Assembly (NCBI GenBank): GCA_964502145.1
Contig: CAZCVI010000140.1
Location: 1 to 10,435, forward strand
Length of the DNA: 10,435 bases
From: CAZCVI01 sp964502145
GTDB lineage: Bacteria > Acidobacteriota > Aminicenantia > UBA2199
Direction: 5' to 3'
Shown here piece by piece: positions 1 through 6,717 of the stretch. Below the pieces are notes generated by a model. The model did not search any database. It had not been told where the DNA came from and was given only the letters and a program-made list of their open reading frames with translations. Numbering within the stretch: position 1 is the stretch's first letter; each line of letters begins with the position of its first letter. The translations under genes and the position numbers were made by a program.

Positions 1-16
1 TTAAACCCGCTTCCAT
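1..16 (-). CDS. Possible start of a gene running off the left edge
   Basis: An ATG at 16-14 on the minus strand is followed by four more open codons (MEAGL) before the window ends. The only support is position: it lies about 27 bases after the predicted start site of a promoter at 50-78. No clear Shine-Dalgarno sequence is seen just upstream, where the minus strand reads cacgtagaacattt. Product unknown. It could equally be chance, with the real gene starting beyond the edge. Confidence 0.2.
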
Positions 17-49
17 AAATGTTCTACGTGATTTAGCTGTCTAATTAGA

Positions 50-78
50 GTTATACCACAAAATAAAATAAAAGACAA
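50..78 (-). promoter_or_regulatory. Putative sigma70-like promoter pointing left out of the window
   Basis: On the minus strand a -35 box TTGTCT (78-73) and a -10 box TATAAC (55-50) are separated by exactly 17 bases. This matches the consensus at 4/6 and 5/6 positions. The start site would be near base 43, so it would serve a gene at or beyond the left edge. The surroundings are AT-rich, which raises the chance of a random match. Confidence 0.35.
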
Positions 79-200
79 ATTTTAAACGATTGCACCACTC
101 AGCGCCAGATGAGGACCCCGCCAACGTCGCTACACTTCGTGGGATTATAACCGGAAAGAAACTCTTGCCATTTGGAGTTCTTGGTAACAGTAGAATAAAA

Positions 201-251
201 TAATGCGACAAGGATGTCGCGTCTACGTAGACGCGACATCCTGGCGCATTA
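201..251 (-). terminator. Long palindrome, candidate terminator of the defence module
   Basis: Bases 211-226 (aggatgtcgcgtctac) are the exact reverse complement of 227-242, giving a 32-base palindrome with no unpaired centre. After a small mismatch (aca against gg), a further 7-base pair of arms, 201-207 and 245-251 (taatgcg/cgcatta), continues the structure. Read on the minus strand, the hairpin is followed by a T-rich stretch (ttttattct), about 120 bases after the HNH gene stop, which fits an intrinsic terminator. The lack of a loop and the unusual perfection also fit a mobile palindromic repeat or a protein binding site. Confidence 0.5.
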
Positions 252-315
252 ATAAAAGGAAATTTTCCATAAGCCCATAAAAAACACGGGGCGTGGAGAG
301 AAATAAAGCCTTTCG

Positions 316-401
316 AGGAGGAAAAACAAATGCAATATATACCGATGTGGGAAAGAGAAGCGTGGCAGATCAATCGAAATATTTTTCAAAGTCTTCCTTG
401 A
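316..401 (+). CDS. Possible 23-residue small ORF with strong ribosome binding site
   Basis: A perfect aggagg (316-321) lies 8 bases before an ATG at 330. The frame runs 23 codons to a TGA at 399-401 (the feature includes the ribosome binding site). The peptide starts MQYIPMWEREAWQINRNIF. Its last 32 bases overlap, in antisense, the 3' end of the HNH gene. No family is recognised. It could be a small protein, the surviving 5' end of an older gene cut off by arrival of the ATPase/HNH module, or chance. No clear promoter is seen upstream. Confidence 0.22.
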
Positions 402-1038
402 ACCGTGTGTTACTTTTGACAATCCATCTTTTAAAGGCGGTAAAGGCACTGGCACTCTTCAACCGCCATTTGATATTCTTTAAGTGTTCTTCCTTGTCCG
501 TGGTTTCGGTTTTTTCATCATAATATTTTAAGAGGGATTTTTGAAATTCCAGTAGTTCATCCAATAGCGCATCTCTAAGATTGTCAGACTCATAGATTTT
601 TTGTTTGGTTGACCCGTTGTAGATTTGCATGAGCAATTCGACTGTATTGTGAACCCTGTCCGTATCTTCTAATGCGGTGATTTTAACTTTTTCCATAGGA
701 TAAGGGTTCATCTCGTAGCCAATCCAGTTCTCCACATCATGAGTCGGATTGGTGCAATTCAAGATATTATCAAAGGTGTCTCCTTTGATATTGTTGCAGT
801 GGAAACAGGACAAAAACAAATTGTGCCAATCGAATTTTAAACCCTTATCTCCCCGGTGCGGGATAAAATGGTCGACATTGCTGCAAGTGATCCCTTTGGA
901 TTCACAAAGGTAGCATTTGTTCTTAAAATCTTCCTTAAGTCTGGCGATGACATCATCACACTTGTAATCGCCATTGGCTTTTTGTTTCTCAGCTTCGAGA
1001 CAGGACGGGACAGGGGCGGTTCTGGCAACTCTAATCAT
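370..1038 (-). CDS. ptuB: HNH endonuclease, PtuB-like (Septu-type defence)
   Basis: A 222-residue protein with a complete zinc-supported HNH nuclease core: CYLC (Cys42, Cys45), then VDHFIPH with Asp56 and the candidate catalytic His57, WHNL with Asn73, and CFHCNNIKGD (Cys78, Cys81). The four cysteines should hold one zinc ion, and His57/Asn73 should form the beta-beta-alpha-metal nuclease site acting on DNA. The short start MIRVART and the charged helical C-terminal half resemble the HNH partner of Septu systems and of retron-linked PtuAB pairs. Its ATG overlaps the TGA of the ATPase gene (ATGA), so the two are translationally coupled and probably form one complex. Assignment as PtuB rests on motifs and gene pairing; a general HNH partner of an OLD-like ATPase is the alternative. 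Confidence 0.8.
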   Translation of the reverse strand: MIRVARTAPVPSCLEAEKQKANGDYKCDDVIARLKEDFKNKCYLCESKGITCSNVDHFIPHRGDKGLKFDWHNLFLSCFHCNNIKGDTFDNILNCTNPTHDVENWIGYEMNPYPMEKVKITALEDTDRVHNTVELLMQIYNGSTKQKIYESDNLRDALLDELLEFQKSLLKYYDEKTETTDKEEHLKNIKWRLKSASAFTAFKRWIVKSNTRFKEDFEKYFD

Positions 1039-2168
1039 TTTGACTTTGCGATCCTGTTCAGTTCGATTTGCTGAAATTTCATTTTCAACTCGGAAGCCAG
1101 AGCTGCTGGAACTTCACTCAGATAATTTCGCAGTTTCATCATCTGGGCATGTTCCTCATCCGTTCTATTCTTTTTATTCACCAGCTCTTCGTATAACCTG
1201 ATCTTTTCTTTTGCCTCGTCTGAGTATTTGTCGTTGTCAAAGTATCCTTCCACGATGCCGTCATAGGAGTAAGCGGATAGATTGTCGACCAATATTTTAT
1301 TCTCAAGGTCATACACCACGGCGTTCTCAACGGAACTGAGCACAAAAGGAGAATGAGTGGTGACGATGAATTGGATTTTAGGAAAGAAGTCGATCAAGAA
1401 AGGAAATATCTTTTTTTGCAAATCAATGTGAAGATGCGCTTCCAATTCGTCGATCAACACAACCCCCTGGATGTCGTAGCTCCTTTGTTCATTTCTGTCC
1501 ATCCGCATGATAAGGTCTGCCAAGATATAAAGAATGGACGAATAGCCATCAGCCAGGGTATTAAAATCAAAAGGCTCTTTGCCACTCTGAATAATTTTAA
1601 AATTATAATTTTTTCTTTCAAACTCTAATATCAATGATGAGTCTTCAAAAAGCTCTCTTAGGTTGTTCTCAAGCGTAATGAACCAATTGTCTATTGCATT
1701 CACTCTTTGTAAGTCATTGTCCTCGCGCGCATAGGATTTTTCTGTTCTCAAATTGACCAAATACTGAAGAAATTCTTTCCCAGGTTTCTCATCCAATTCG
1801 TATGAATTTTGTAAATCAATTTTGCGGGGACCTGCTGGTTTTGCTAAGTTGGCTTGTCGTATTGCAGCATAGTATGCAAGTATAAAATTACCAGTTGAGA
1901 AATAATTTCTAAGAATAGATAGATTATTAAAATTCATACTCACTTTGTCTTGGCTGTTAATAGATTCCAACAGATTTGGTATGAACGATTTTAACGCTTC
2001 CAACACCGATGTTTTCCCACTACCGTTTCTGCCTGTTAAGATCAAGTGTTTTCGCTTTTCCTTGGAAAGAGGAATATGGATATTCTCCAAGTGCCTGACT
2101 TTATTGATGGTCAGCTCAGTAATAAAAACGTCCTCGGCCATCGTTTGCGGTGTCTCATTGTCACCCAT
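1035..2168 (-). CDS. ptuA: AAA/ABC-type ATPase, PtuA-like (Septu-type defence)
   Basis: A 377-residue ATPase of the SMC/OLD-like AAA family. Walker A is GRNGSGKTS (residues 46-54, Lys52); a signature-like stretch LADGYSSIL lies at 205-213; Walker B is VVLIDELEAH (Asp240, Glu241); the switch histidine is in TTHSP (His272). There is no TOPRIM domain, which argues against a classical OLD nuclease. The N-terminal strand pattern (ITELTINKVRHLENIHI) is typical of RecF-like ATPases. In Septu the ATPase multimer holds the HNH nuclease and controls it through nucleotide state. The start is chosen for the AAGGAAG ribosome binding site a few bases upstream; a later ATG (codon 10) has none. It follows the hydrogenase-like operon after 107 bases but has its own candidate promoter. 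Confidence 0.8.
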   Translation of the reverse strand: MGDNETPQTMAEDVFITELTINKVRHLENIHIPLSKEKRKHLILTGRNGSGKTSVLEALKSFIPNLLESINSQDKVSMNFNNLSILRNYFSTGNFILAYYAAIRQANLAKPAGPRKIDLQNSYELDEKPGKEFLQYLVNLRTEKSYAREDNDLQRVNAIDNWFITLENNLRELFEDSSLILEFERKNYNFKIIQSGKEPFDFNTLADGYSSILYILADLIMRMDRNEQRSYDIQGVVLIDELEAHLHIDLQKKIFPFLIDFFPKIQFIVTTHSPFVLSSVENAVVYDLENKILVDNLSAYSYDGIVEGYFDNDKYSDEAKEKIRLYEELVNKKNRTDEEHAQMMKLRNYLSEVPAALASELKMKFQQIELNRIAKSK

Positions 2169-2215
2169 GGTTTACTTCCTTTTTTCTGATTTCAAGAATC
2201 TATCATCCATTCTCT

Positions 2216-2244
2216 TTTATACCTCTTTTGCACAGTAAAATCAA
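2216..2244 (-). promoter_or_regulatory. Putative promoter of the ATPase/HNH module
   Basis: On the minus strand TTGATT (2244-2239) and TATAAA (2221-2216) are spaced by 17 bases. They match sigma70 consensus at 4/6 and 5/6 positions. A start near 2209 gives a leader of about 40 bases to the ATPase ATG. No hairpin with a T-run is visible between the preceding gene and this promoter, so read-through from the upstream operon is also possible. Confidence 0.5.
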
Positions 2245-2275
2245 TATGTGACAACTTTTTCTTGATCTTTTCTCT

Positions 2276-3040
2276 TTATTTTTTCCTATCCAAATATTCC
2301 AACACCCCATTAATAAACGTCAAGGGATGCGTGGGACACCCAGGAACATATATATCCACTGGATGCTTACTGAGAAACTCACGGTTCAACGCGCCGGAAG
2401 TGGCAAACACGCCACCACTTATGGCACAACTGCCTACCAAAATTAGAATCTTGGGTTCGGGTGTGGCCCGATAGGTTTCTTCTAAGGCAAACGCCATGTT
2501 CTCGGTGATAGGGCCGGTAATCACCACACCATCGGCATGACGGGGGGAAGCGACGAACTCAATTCCAAAACGTTGCATATCAAAATTGACATTGGAACAG
2601 GCATTCAACTCCATCTCACAACCATTACACCCACCAGCAGAGACCTCCCGCAACTTAAGGGAACGTTTGAATATTTTTTTGATCTGCGCATTAACGGTGA
2701 TTGCTTTTTGACTGAAAGCTTCGGCTGTGACTGAAGCATCTATGATAAGATGTTCTGGCGCGGTGGTAGTTATTTTATGAAAAGAAGTGAAACGAATCTT
2801 TTTTTCGGGGCATTCGTTCTGACACTCTCCACAAAAAATACATTTCCCCATATCAATAGACACCGGGTTCAATGTGATTGCTGCCGTTGGACAAACGTCC
2901 AAACATTTTTGACACTCTCCGGGACACGAACCGGCGGTAATTTCTGGGAGCCCACGGAATAACGGTCCCAATTGCGCGGCACGAACATCTTTGATGGCTT
3001 GATAACCGTGGTTTATCCTGGTTTTGATTAAATTGATCAT
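2276..3040 (-). CDS. Small subunit: 2x[4Fe-4S] ferredoxin fused to NuoB/HyfI domain
   Basis: A 254-residue fusion. Residues about 35-80 are a two-cluster ferredoxin like HyfH/HycF/NuoI: Cys39, 43, 46, 50, then Cys67, 70, 73, 77. The first motif has three residues between its first two cysteines instead of the usual two. Residues about 128-254 are the small-subunit domain (HyfI/HycG/NuoB): GGCNGCEME (Cys138, Cys141), VGSCAISGG (Cys205) and VPGCPTHP (Cys235), the four ligands of the cluster nearest the active site. In E. coli hydrogenase-4 these are separate proteins of roughly 180 and 250 residues. The protein should carry electrons through three clusters between a soluble donor or acceptor and the large subunit. 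An AGGGAG ribosome binding site precedes the ATG, 23 bases after the large-subunit stop. Confidence 0.9.
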   Translation of the reverse strand: MINLIKTRINHGYQAIKDVRAAQLGPLFRGLPEITAGSCPGECQKCLDVCPTAAITLNPVSIDMGKCIFCGECQNECPEKKIRFTSFHKITTTAPEHLIIDASVTAEAFSQKAITVNAQIKKIFKRSLKLREVSAGGCNGCEMELNACSNVNFDMQRFGIEFVASPRHADGVVITGPITENMAFALEETYRATPEPKILILVGSCAISGGVFATSGALNREFLSKHPVDIYVPGCPTHPLTFINGVLEYLDRKK

Positions 3041-3063
3041 GTTGGTTGGCTCCCTGAACTGTT

Positions 3064-4593
3064 TTACAAATCATTCCCACAATAGGAGAGGTTGAAGCTC
3101 TTGTTCACCAACGGGAAATCAGAAACCCCATTCTCCCGCACGGCCAACGCTAACCCATACCAGTTATTAAAGGAAGGGTCCTTGATTTTATAATGAATTA
3201 ACTCGCCCACCGCACTGGTAATTGCAGTATGAATTGTTTCTCCGCGCCATCCTTCGACCATAGAAACAACGAGACTGTCAGGTATTAATGAGGGCGACAC
3301 GGGAACTTTTACTTCTCCGCCAGCCAGATTCTCCAGCAGGGTGTCAATCAAATCAAAGGATTTTAGAATCTCAAAATAACGGATATAAGTGCGCGCAAAC
3401 ACATCGCCACTGTCCATGCAGAACTTATGAACGGATAAAGTCTTATACACTCCCACTGGAAAATCGGCACGAATATCCAACGATACTCCCGAAGCTCTGG
3501 CTGCCATACCGACCATGCCGATTTTTATGGCTGTATCACGATTAATGGAACCGGTCTTTTCTAACCGCGCCAACACGCCGGGGGAAGATAACATGGATTC
3601 ACCCATTAACTCGACGTTTTCCCTGACTTTGGCAAACGTTTCTTTCATTGTATTGATCACACTCTCATGGATATCAAAACCAAGACCACCGACACGGATT
3701 AAACTATGCCCAAATCGACTGCCACAAATAGCTAACAAAGTATTAATCATGGGCGTGCGGTTGGCGCCAAACACGGCATTGCCTGTTAAGTAGGCGATGT
3801 CATTGCTAATGGCTGCTAAATCGCCAATGTGAATGGCAATCCGTTCTATTTCTAAAGCAATCGCCCGGATTTGCGTGGCACGTTTGGATATCTCGCTATT
3901 TGCCAACACTTCTATGGCCTGGGCGAACGCGGTGGCATGGGCAATCACTGAATCCCCCACAATGGATTCGGCGAGATGAATGAATGCGGACGGTCCGCTA
4001 ACCGGACGGCTGCTGCGGAACAAATGCTCGACGCCCCGGTGCTGATACCCCAATTGAATCTCCAAATGATGCACACGCTCACCATGACACATGAACCGGA
4101 AATGTCCGGGCTCAATAATTCCCGCATGAACGGGCCCCACGGCGACCTGATGCAACTCATCACCGGCCATTTCATAAAAAGGATACTCGGCCATGGTACT
4201 ATGCGGGACGAATCGGTGGCTATCATAACGCACGGGTTTGAGCCAGGGATGCCCGATGGGTTCTATACCTGTGGCCTCGTACAGTTCGCGTTCAAACATA
4301 AAAAAAGCAGGACAGTCCACTGTAATGGCGGGATAACTTTTTTCCTGAGCGAATAATGTGGACGTAATCACCAGTTGTGATCGTTCATCAGCGGCTAAAA
4401 TGGCATACAGTAACAGGTTTCCTGTTTGTCCGGTGTTCCCGCCTTCGGGGGGTGCGGGCACGGCGAAAAATGCCACGGGTCGTTTCCCAGCCAAGCCAGC
4501 TTTGACGACTTCATCACGAAACTTGGAAATCGCCACACAGGGAATTTTAGCGCGATTCACCGCACGGTCGTTAGATGTAATGGTCCAGTTCAC
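3064..4593 (-). CDS. Large subunit (HyfG/NuoCD-like) lacking [NiFe] ligands, Ehr type
   Basis: A 509-residue fusion of a NuoC-like domain (to about residue 150, with ERELYEATGIEPIGHP) and a NuoD/hydrogenase large-subunit domain (GPVHAGIIEPGHFRF, LGYQHRGVEHLF). In true [NiFe] hydrogenases the first metal site reads ERICGICGFAH. Here the aligned segment is ESIVGDSVIAH (209-219), with Val212 and Ser215 in place of both cysteines. The last site, DPCxSC in hydrogenases, is NLSYCGNDL (501-509): one displaced cysteine, no CxxC, and the protein ends there with no processed tail. It therefore cannot hold a normal [NiFe] centre. It fits the Ehr group; the substrate is unknown, a quinone or other small acceptor being possible. 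The start is GTG, six bases after GGAGG; the ATG four bases earlier gives only ATG-GCG-TGA. Confidence 0.9.
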   Translation of the reverse strand: MNWTITSNDRAVNRAKIPCVAISKFRDEVVKAGLAGKRPVAFFAVPAPPEGGNTGQTGNLLLYAILAADERSQLVITSTLFAQEKSYPAITVDCPAFFMFERELYEATGIEPIGHPWLKPVRYDSHRFVPHSTMAEYPFYEMAGDELHQVAVGPVHAGIIEPGHFRFMCHGERVHHLEIQLGYQHRGVEHLFRSSRPVSGPSAFIHLAESIVGDSVIAHATAFAQAIEVLANSEISKRATQIRAIALEIERIAIHIGDLAAISNDIAYLTGNAVFGANRTPMINTLLAICGSRFGHSLIRVGGLGFDIHESVINTMKETFAKVRENVELMGESMLSSPGVLARLEKTGSINRDTAIKIGMVGMAARASGVSLDIRADFPVGVYKTLSVHKFCMDSGDVFARTYIRYFEILKSFDLIDTLLENLAGGEVKVPVSPSLIPDSLVVSMVEGWRGETIHTAITSAVGELIHYKIKDPSFNNWYGLALAVRENGVSDFPLVNKSFNLSYCGNDL

Positions 4594-4606
4594 GCCATGC
4601 CTCCTT

Positions 4607-6076
4607 TTAAAATGCGGCCAAGGGCCACAGTTCCCGCGTGGCTTGTTTGAGCAAGGATTGTACTGTTTCTGGCATGGACAATCCCAAGATTAACAAGACC
4701 AGTAATAACAATAGTGGTGGCAGGATACTGGTGAGATGGATTTTTCCTTTGGGGAGTTCTATATGGGCCGCTTTTAGGCCGAACGTCATGCTCAGCACGG
4801 AACGCCCCATAGCGAATAAGATGATGGTCATGAACAAGAAAAAAAGCACGACGCGAAAGATAGCCCAACCACCGGCGGCAAACATTTCCTTGACCAATAA
4901 GAATTCACTTAAAAAAGCGGGAAAAGGAGGGATGGCACAAATAGCGGCAAAACTGCCCAACCAGAGCCAACCGTTTATTTTATCGGTGGCAAGTAACCCG
5001 TTGACTTCATCGATCTTCTTGGTTTTATAGAGATGGACAATATTCCCGGCAGTGAGAAAGAAGGCGCCTTTGGCCAGTGAATGGGCCACCATGTGCAACA
5101 GGGCGACATACAACCCGATGCTGTAACTGTTACCGACACCGACACCGCCAATAGCAATGGCAATAATGCCCATGTTTTCAATGGAAGAATAGGCCAACAT
5201 ACGTTTGATATTATTGGTGCGCATGATAAAAACGGCGCTCACCAGCAACGACAAGAACCCCATAATCAACACCAGGGTACTGGCAAAATGAGTGAGATCG
5301 GCCAGAGCCATTAATTTAAAAACGCGCAAGATTCCCAGCAACGGCATGTTGATCTGGGTGGCGGAAAGTAACGCGGAAACGGGCGTGGGGGCTTCGGGAT
5401 GGGCATCGGGTAACCATGCATGCACGGGCGCTAAACCCATCTTGCTGCCCATTCCAACCAGGATAAAAGGAAAGGATAATTTTAACCACAGCTTGGAGAG
5501 TCCGGATGCGTTCTTATACAAATCCACGAAGAAGAGCGAATCGAGGTGCCCGGTGCTGAGGGAGAGCAGAATAATGCCTACAAAGGCCAATGCGATACCG
5601 ATGGAACAGATAAAGATGTATTTCCAGGCAGCTTCAATTGACGCTCGCGACCGTTCAAAATAAATTAGCGGCGCACTGCTCAAGGTGGTGGCTTCTAAAA
5701 ACACCCACAACAACGCCAGATGCTGCGCCAATACCACGGCGGCCATAGACACAATAAAAAGCAGGAAAAATACCGTGTACCAGGTTTGGTTTCGTACCGA
5801 TTCCTTGGAATGGCGCATATAACCGACATTATAAACAGATATGGCCAGGAATAAAAACGCCAACACCAGTAAGAATAATATGTTCAACGAATCCACTGCT
5901 AAAAATGGCGTGAATTGCGCGGGCTTAAGATACAAGGCCACGGATATCCCGGCAAAAAGAAGCGCGTAACTTAAAATCGCCAGATCATTTAAACGGCGGG
6001 ACTTGAAAATAAGCAAAAACGGGATAACGGCCAAAGGGTAACCTAAGAGAATAGGAATCAAGATCATTGTAGTCAT
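4607..6076 (-). CDS. Antiporter-like membrane subunit, HyfF/NuoN-like
   Basis: A 489-residue, highly hydrophobic protein of the NuoL/M/N antiporter-like family with about 14 membrane segments. The ion-path residues of the family are present: Glu128 (FLEATTLSSAP), Lys212 in GSKMGLAPVHAWLPDAHPEA, Lys291 (IKRMLAYSSIENMG) and Lys336 (HSLAKGAFFLTAG). E. coli HyfF is slightly longer. As in complex I, it should carry out proton or sodium transport across the cytoplasmic membrane, driven by electron transfer in the peripheral arm. It starts 5 bases after the stop of the HyfE-like gene and ends 13 bases before the GTG of the large subunit. The ribosome binding site is weak, so translation probably continues from the upstream gene. 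Confidence 0.9.
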   Translation of the reverse strand: MTTMILIPILLGYPLAVIPFLLIFKSRRLNDLAILSYALLFAGISVALYLKPAQFTPFLAVDSLNILFLLVLAFLFLAISVYNVGYMRHSKESVRNQTWYTVFFLLFIVSMAAVVLAQHLALLWVFLEATTLSSAPLIYFERSRASIEAAWKYIFICSIGIALAFVGIILLSLSTGHLDSLFFVDLYKNASGLSKLWLKLSFPFILVGMGSKMGLAPVHAWLPDAHPEAPTPVSALLSATQINMPLLGILRVFKLMALADLTHFASTLVLIMGFLSLLVSAVFIMRTNNIKRMLAYSSIENMGIIAIAIGGVGVGNSYSIGLYVALLHMVAHSLAKGAFFLTAGNIVHLYKTKKIDEVNGLLATDKINGWLWLGSFAAICAIPPFPAFLSEFLLVKEMFAAGGWAIFRVVLFFLFMTIILFAMGRSVLSMTFGLKAAHIELPKGKIHLTSILPPLLLLLVLLILGLSMPETVQSLLKQATRELWPLAAF

Positions 6077-6081
6077 TTTTA

Positions 6082-6717
6082 TTAATCCGCCGAGTCGTTA
6101 AATTGCGTGATATCCAATTCTTCGAAGATCGAATGGATTTGATTCAACATCACTACCAACAGGAAAATGCCGATGAAGATATCCAACAGCACACCCAGAT
6201 TAACAATAAAAGGCATCTCGCTGGCGATAGACAAACTGAGCATGAAGATACCGTTTTCCAAGATGATAAAACCCAGGATATGCGTGATTATTTTTTTCCT
6301 CGACATGATGATAAATAGTCCGATCAAGAGCGTCGAAATAGAGACACCCAGATGGAGTGGTTTAATTGTTTCGGTGGGTTCAATCGCTTGATAAGCGGCG
6401 AAAAACCCGAAGATCAAAATAAACACGGAGATTAAAAGGGAGTTAAAATTGGTAGTATAGGGTGCCACTTCGCGGCGTACGCCCAGGCGACGCACGACTT
6501 TGACCAGTATTAATGGGATAATGATTGTTTTGAATCCCAATGTTTCCAACGCCAAGAAGAAGAAGTTGAAGGAGAGCAAACTGCTTGATTCCAGTGTCAC
6601 CATGCCGAACATGATCAAACCCTGGGCAAACAATACCTTGATATATGTTTCCAAGCGGCTGGTCATGGAAACGTAGAGCAACGATGAGGCGAACAAGACC
6701 AGTAGCAGTTCAATCAT
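6082..6717 (-). CDS. Membrane subunit, HyfE-like (NuoK-related)
   Basis: A 211-residue integral membrane protein with six to seven predicted segments, close in length to E. coli HyfE (about 216). The C-terminal half (about 120-200) resembles NuoK: HILGFIILENGIFML contains Glu154, and VNLGVLLDIFIGIFLLVVM contains Asp179, near where NuoK carries its two membrane carboxylates. A third acidic residue, Glu58, lies in LALETLGFK. The role is structural and ion-conducting, linking the quinone-site-like region to the antiporter-like subunits. Its ATG shares a base with the stop of the previous gene (TAATG) and has a good GGAGG seven bases upstream. The match of the acidic residues to NuoK is my alignment by eye. 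Confidence 0.85.
   Translation of the reverse strand: MIELLLVLFASSLLYVSMTSRLETYIKVLFAQGLIMFGMVTLESSSLLSFNFFFLALETLGFKTIIIPLILVKVVRRLGVRREVAPYTTNFNSLLISVFILIFGFFAAYQAIEPTETIKPLHLGVSISTLLIGLFIIMSRKKIITHILGFIILENGIFMLSLSIASEMPFIVNLGVLLDIFIGIFLLVVMLNQIHSIFEELDITQFNDSAD

Larger units (their letters stand above)
1..369. other. Intergenic region without a convincing complete gene
   Basis: No complete gene is convincing here. A 110-residue open frame on the minus strand (41-373) has no family resemblance, contains the palindrome, and has an unnatural composition rich in Ser, Cys, Phe and Tyr. What can be seen is an outward promoter (50-78), a GC-rich patch of unknown nature (about 93-160) inside AT-rich DNA, a strong palindrome (201-251), and a ribosome binding site with a 23-codon plus-strand ORF starting at 330. 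The region follows the 3' end of the ATPase/HNH module and may be the edge of that cassette. Confidence 0.6.

Noticed and set aside
41..373. 110-residue open frame on the minus strand
   Set aside because: It has no family resemblance, an unnatural composition, includes the long palindrome, and has no ribosome binding site.
370..2168. Retron with PtuAB effectors
   Set aside because: No reverse transcriptase gene is present in the window and no msr/msd-like RNA was recognised; one could still lie beyond the left edge.
1035..2168. OLD family nuclease (ATPase plus TOPRIM)
   Set aside because: The sequence ends soon after the switch histidine region and shows no TOPRIM acidic motifs; nuclease activity is supplied by the HNH partner.
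2169..2275. Terminator between the small-subunit gene and the ATPase gene
   Set aside because: No stem followed by a T-run could be found on the minus strand in this gap.
4358..5663. Plus-strand open frames of 111 to 130 residues opposite the HyfF- and HyfG-like genes
   Set aside because: They are antisense shadows of well-supported genes, with no family motifs.
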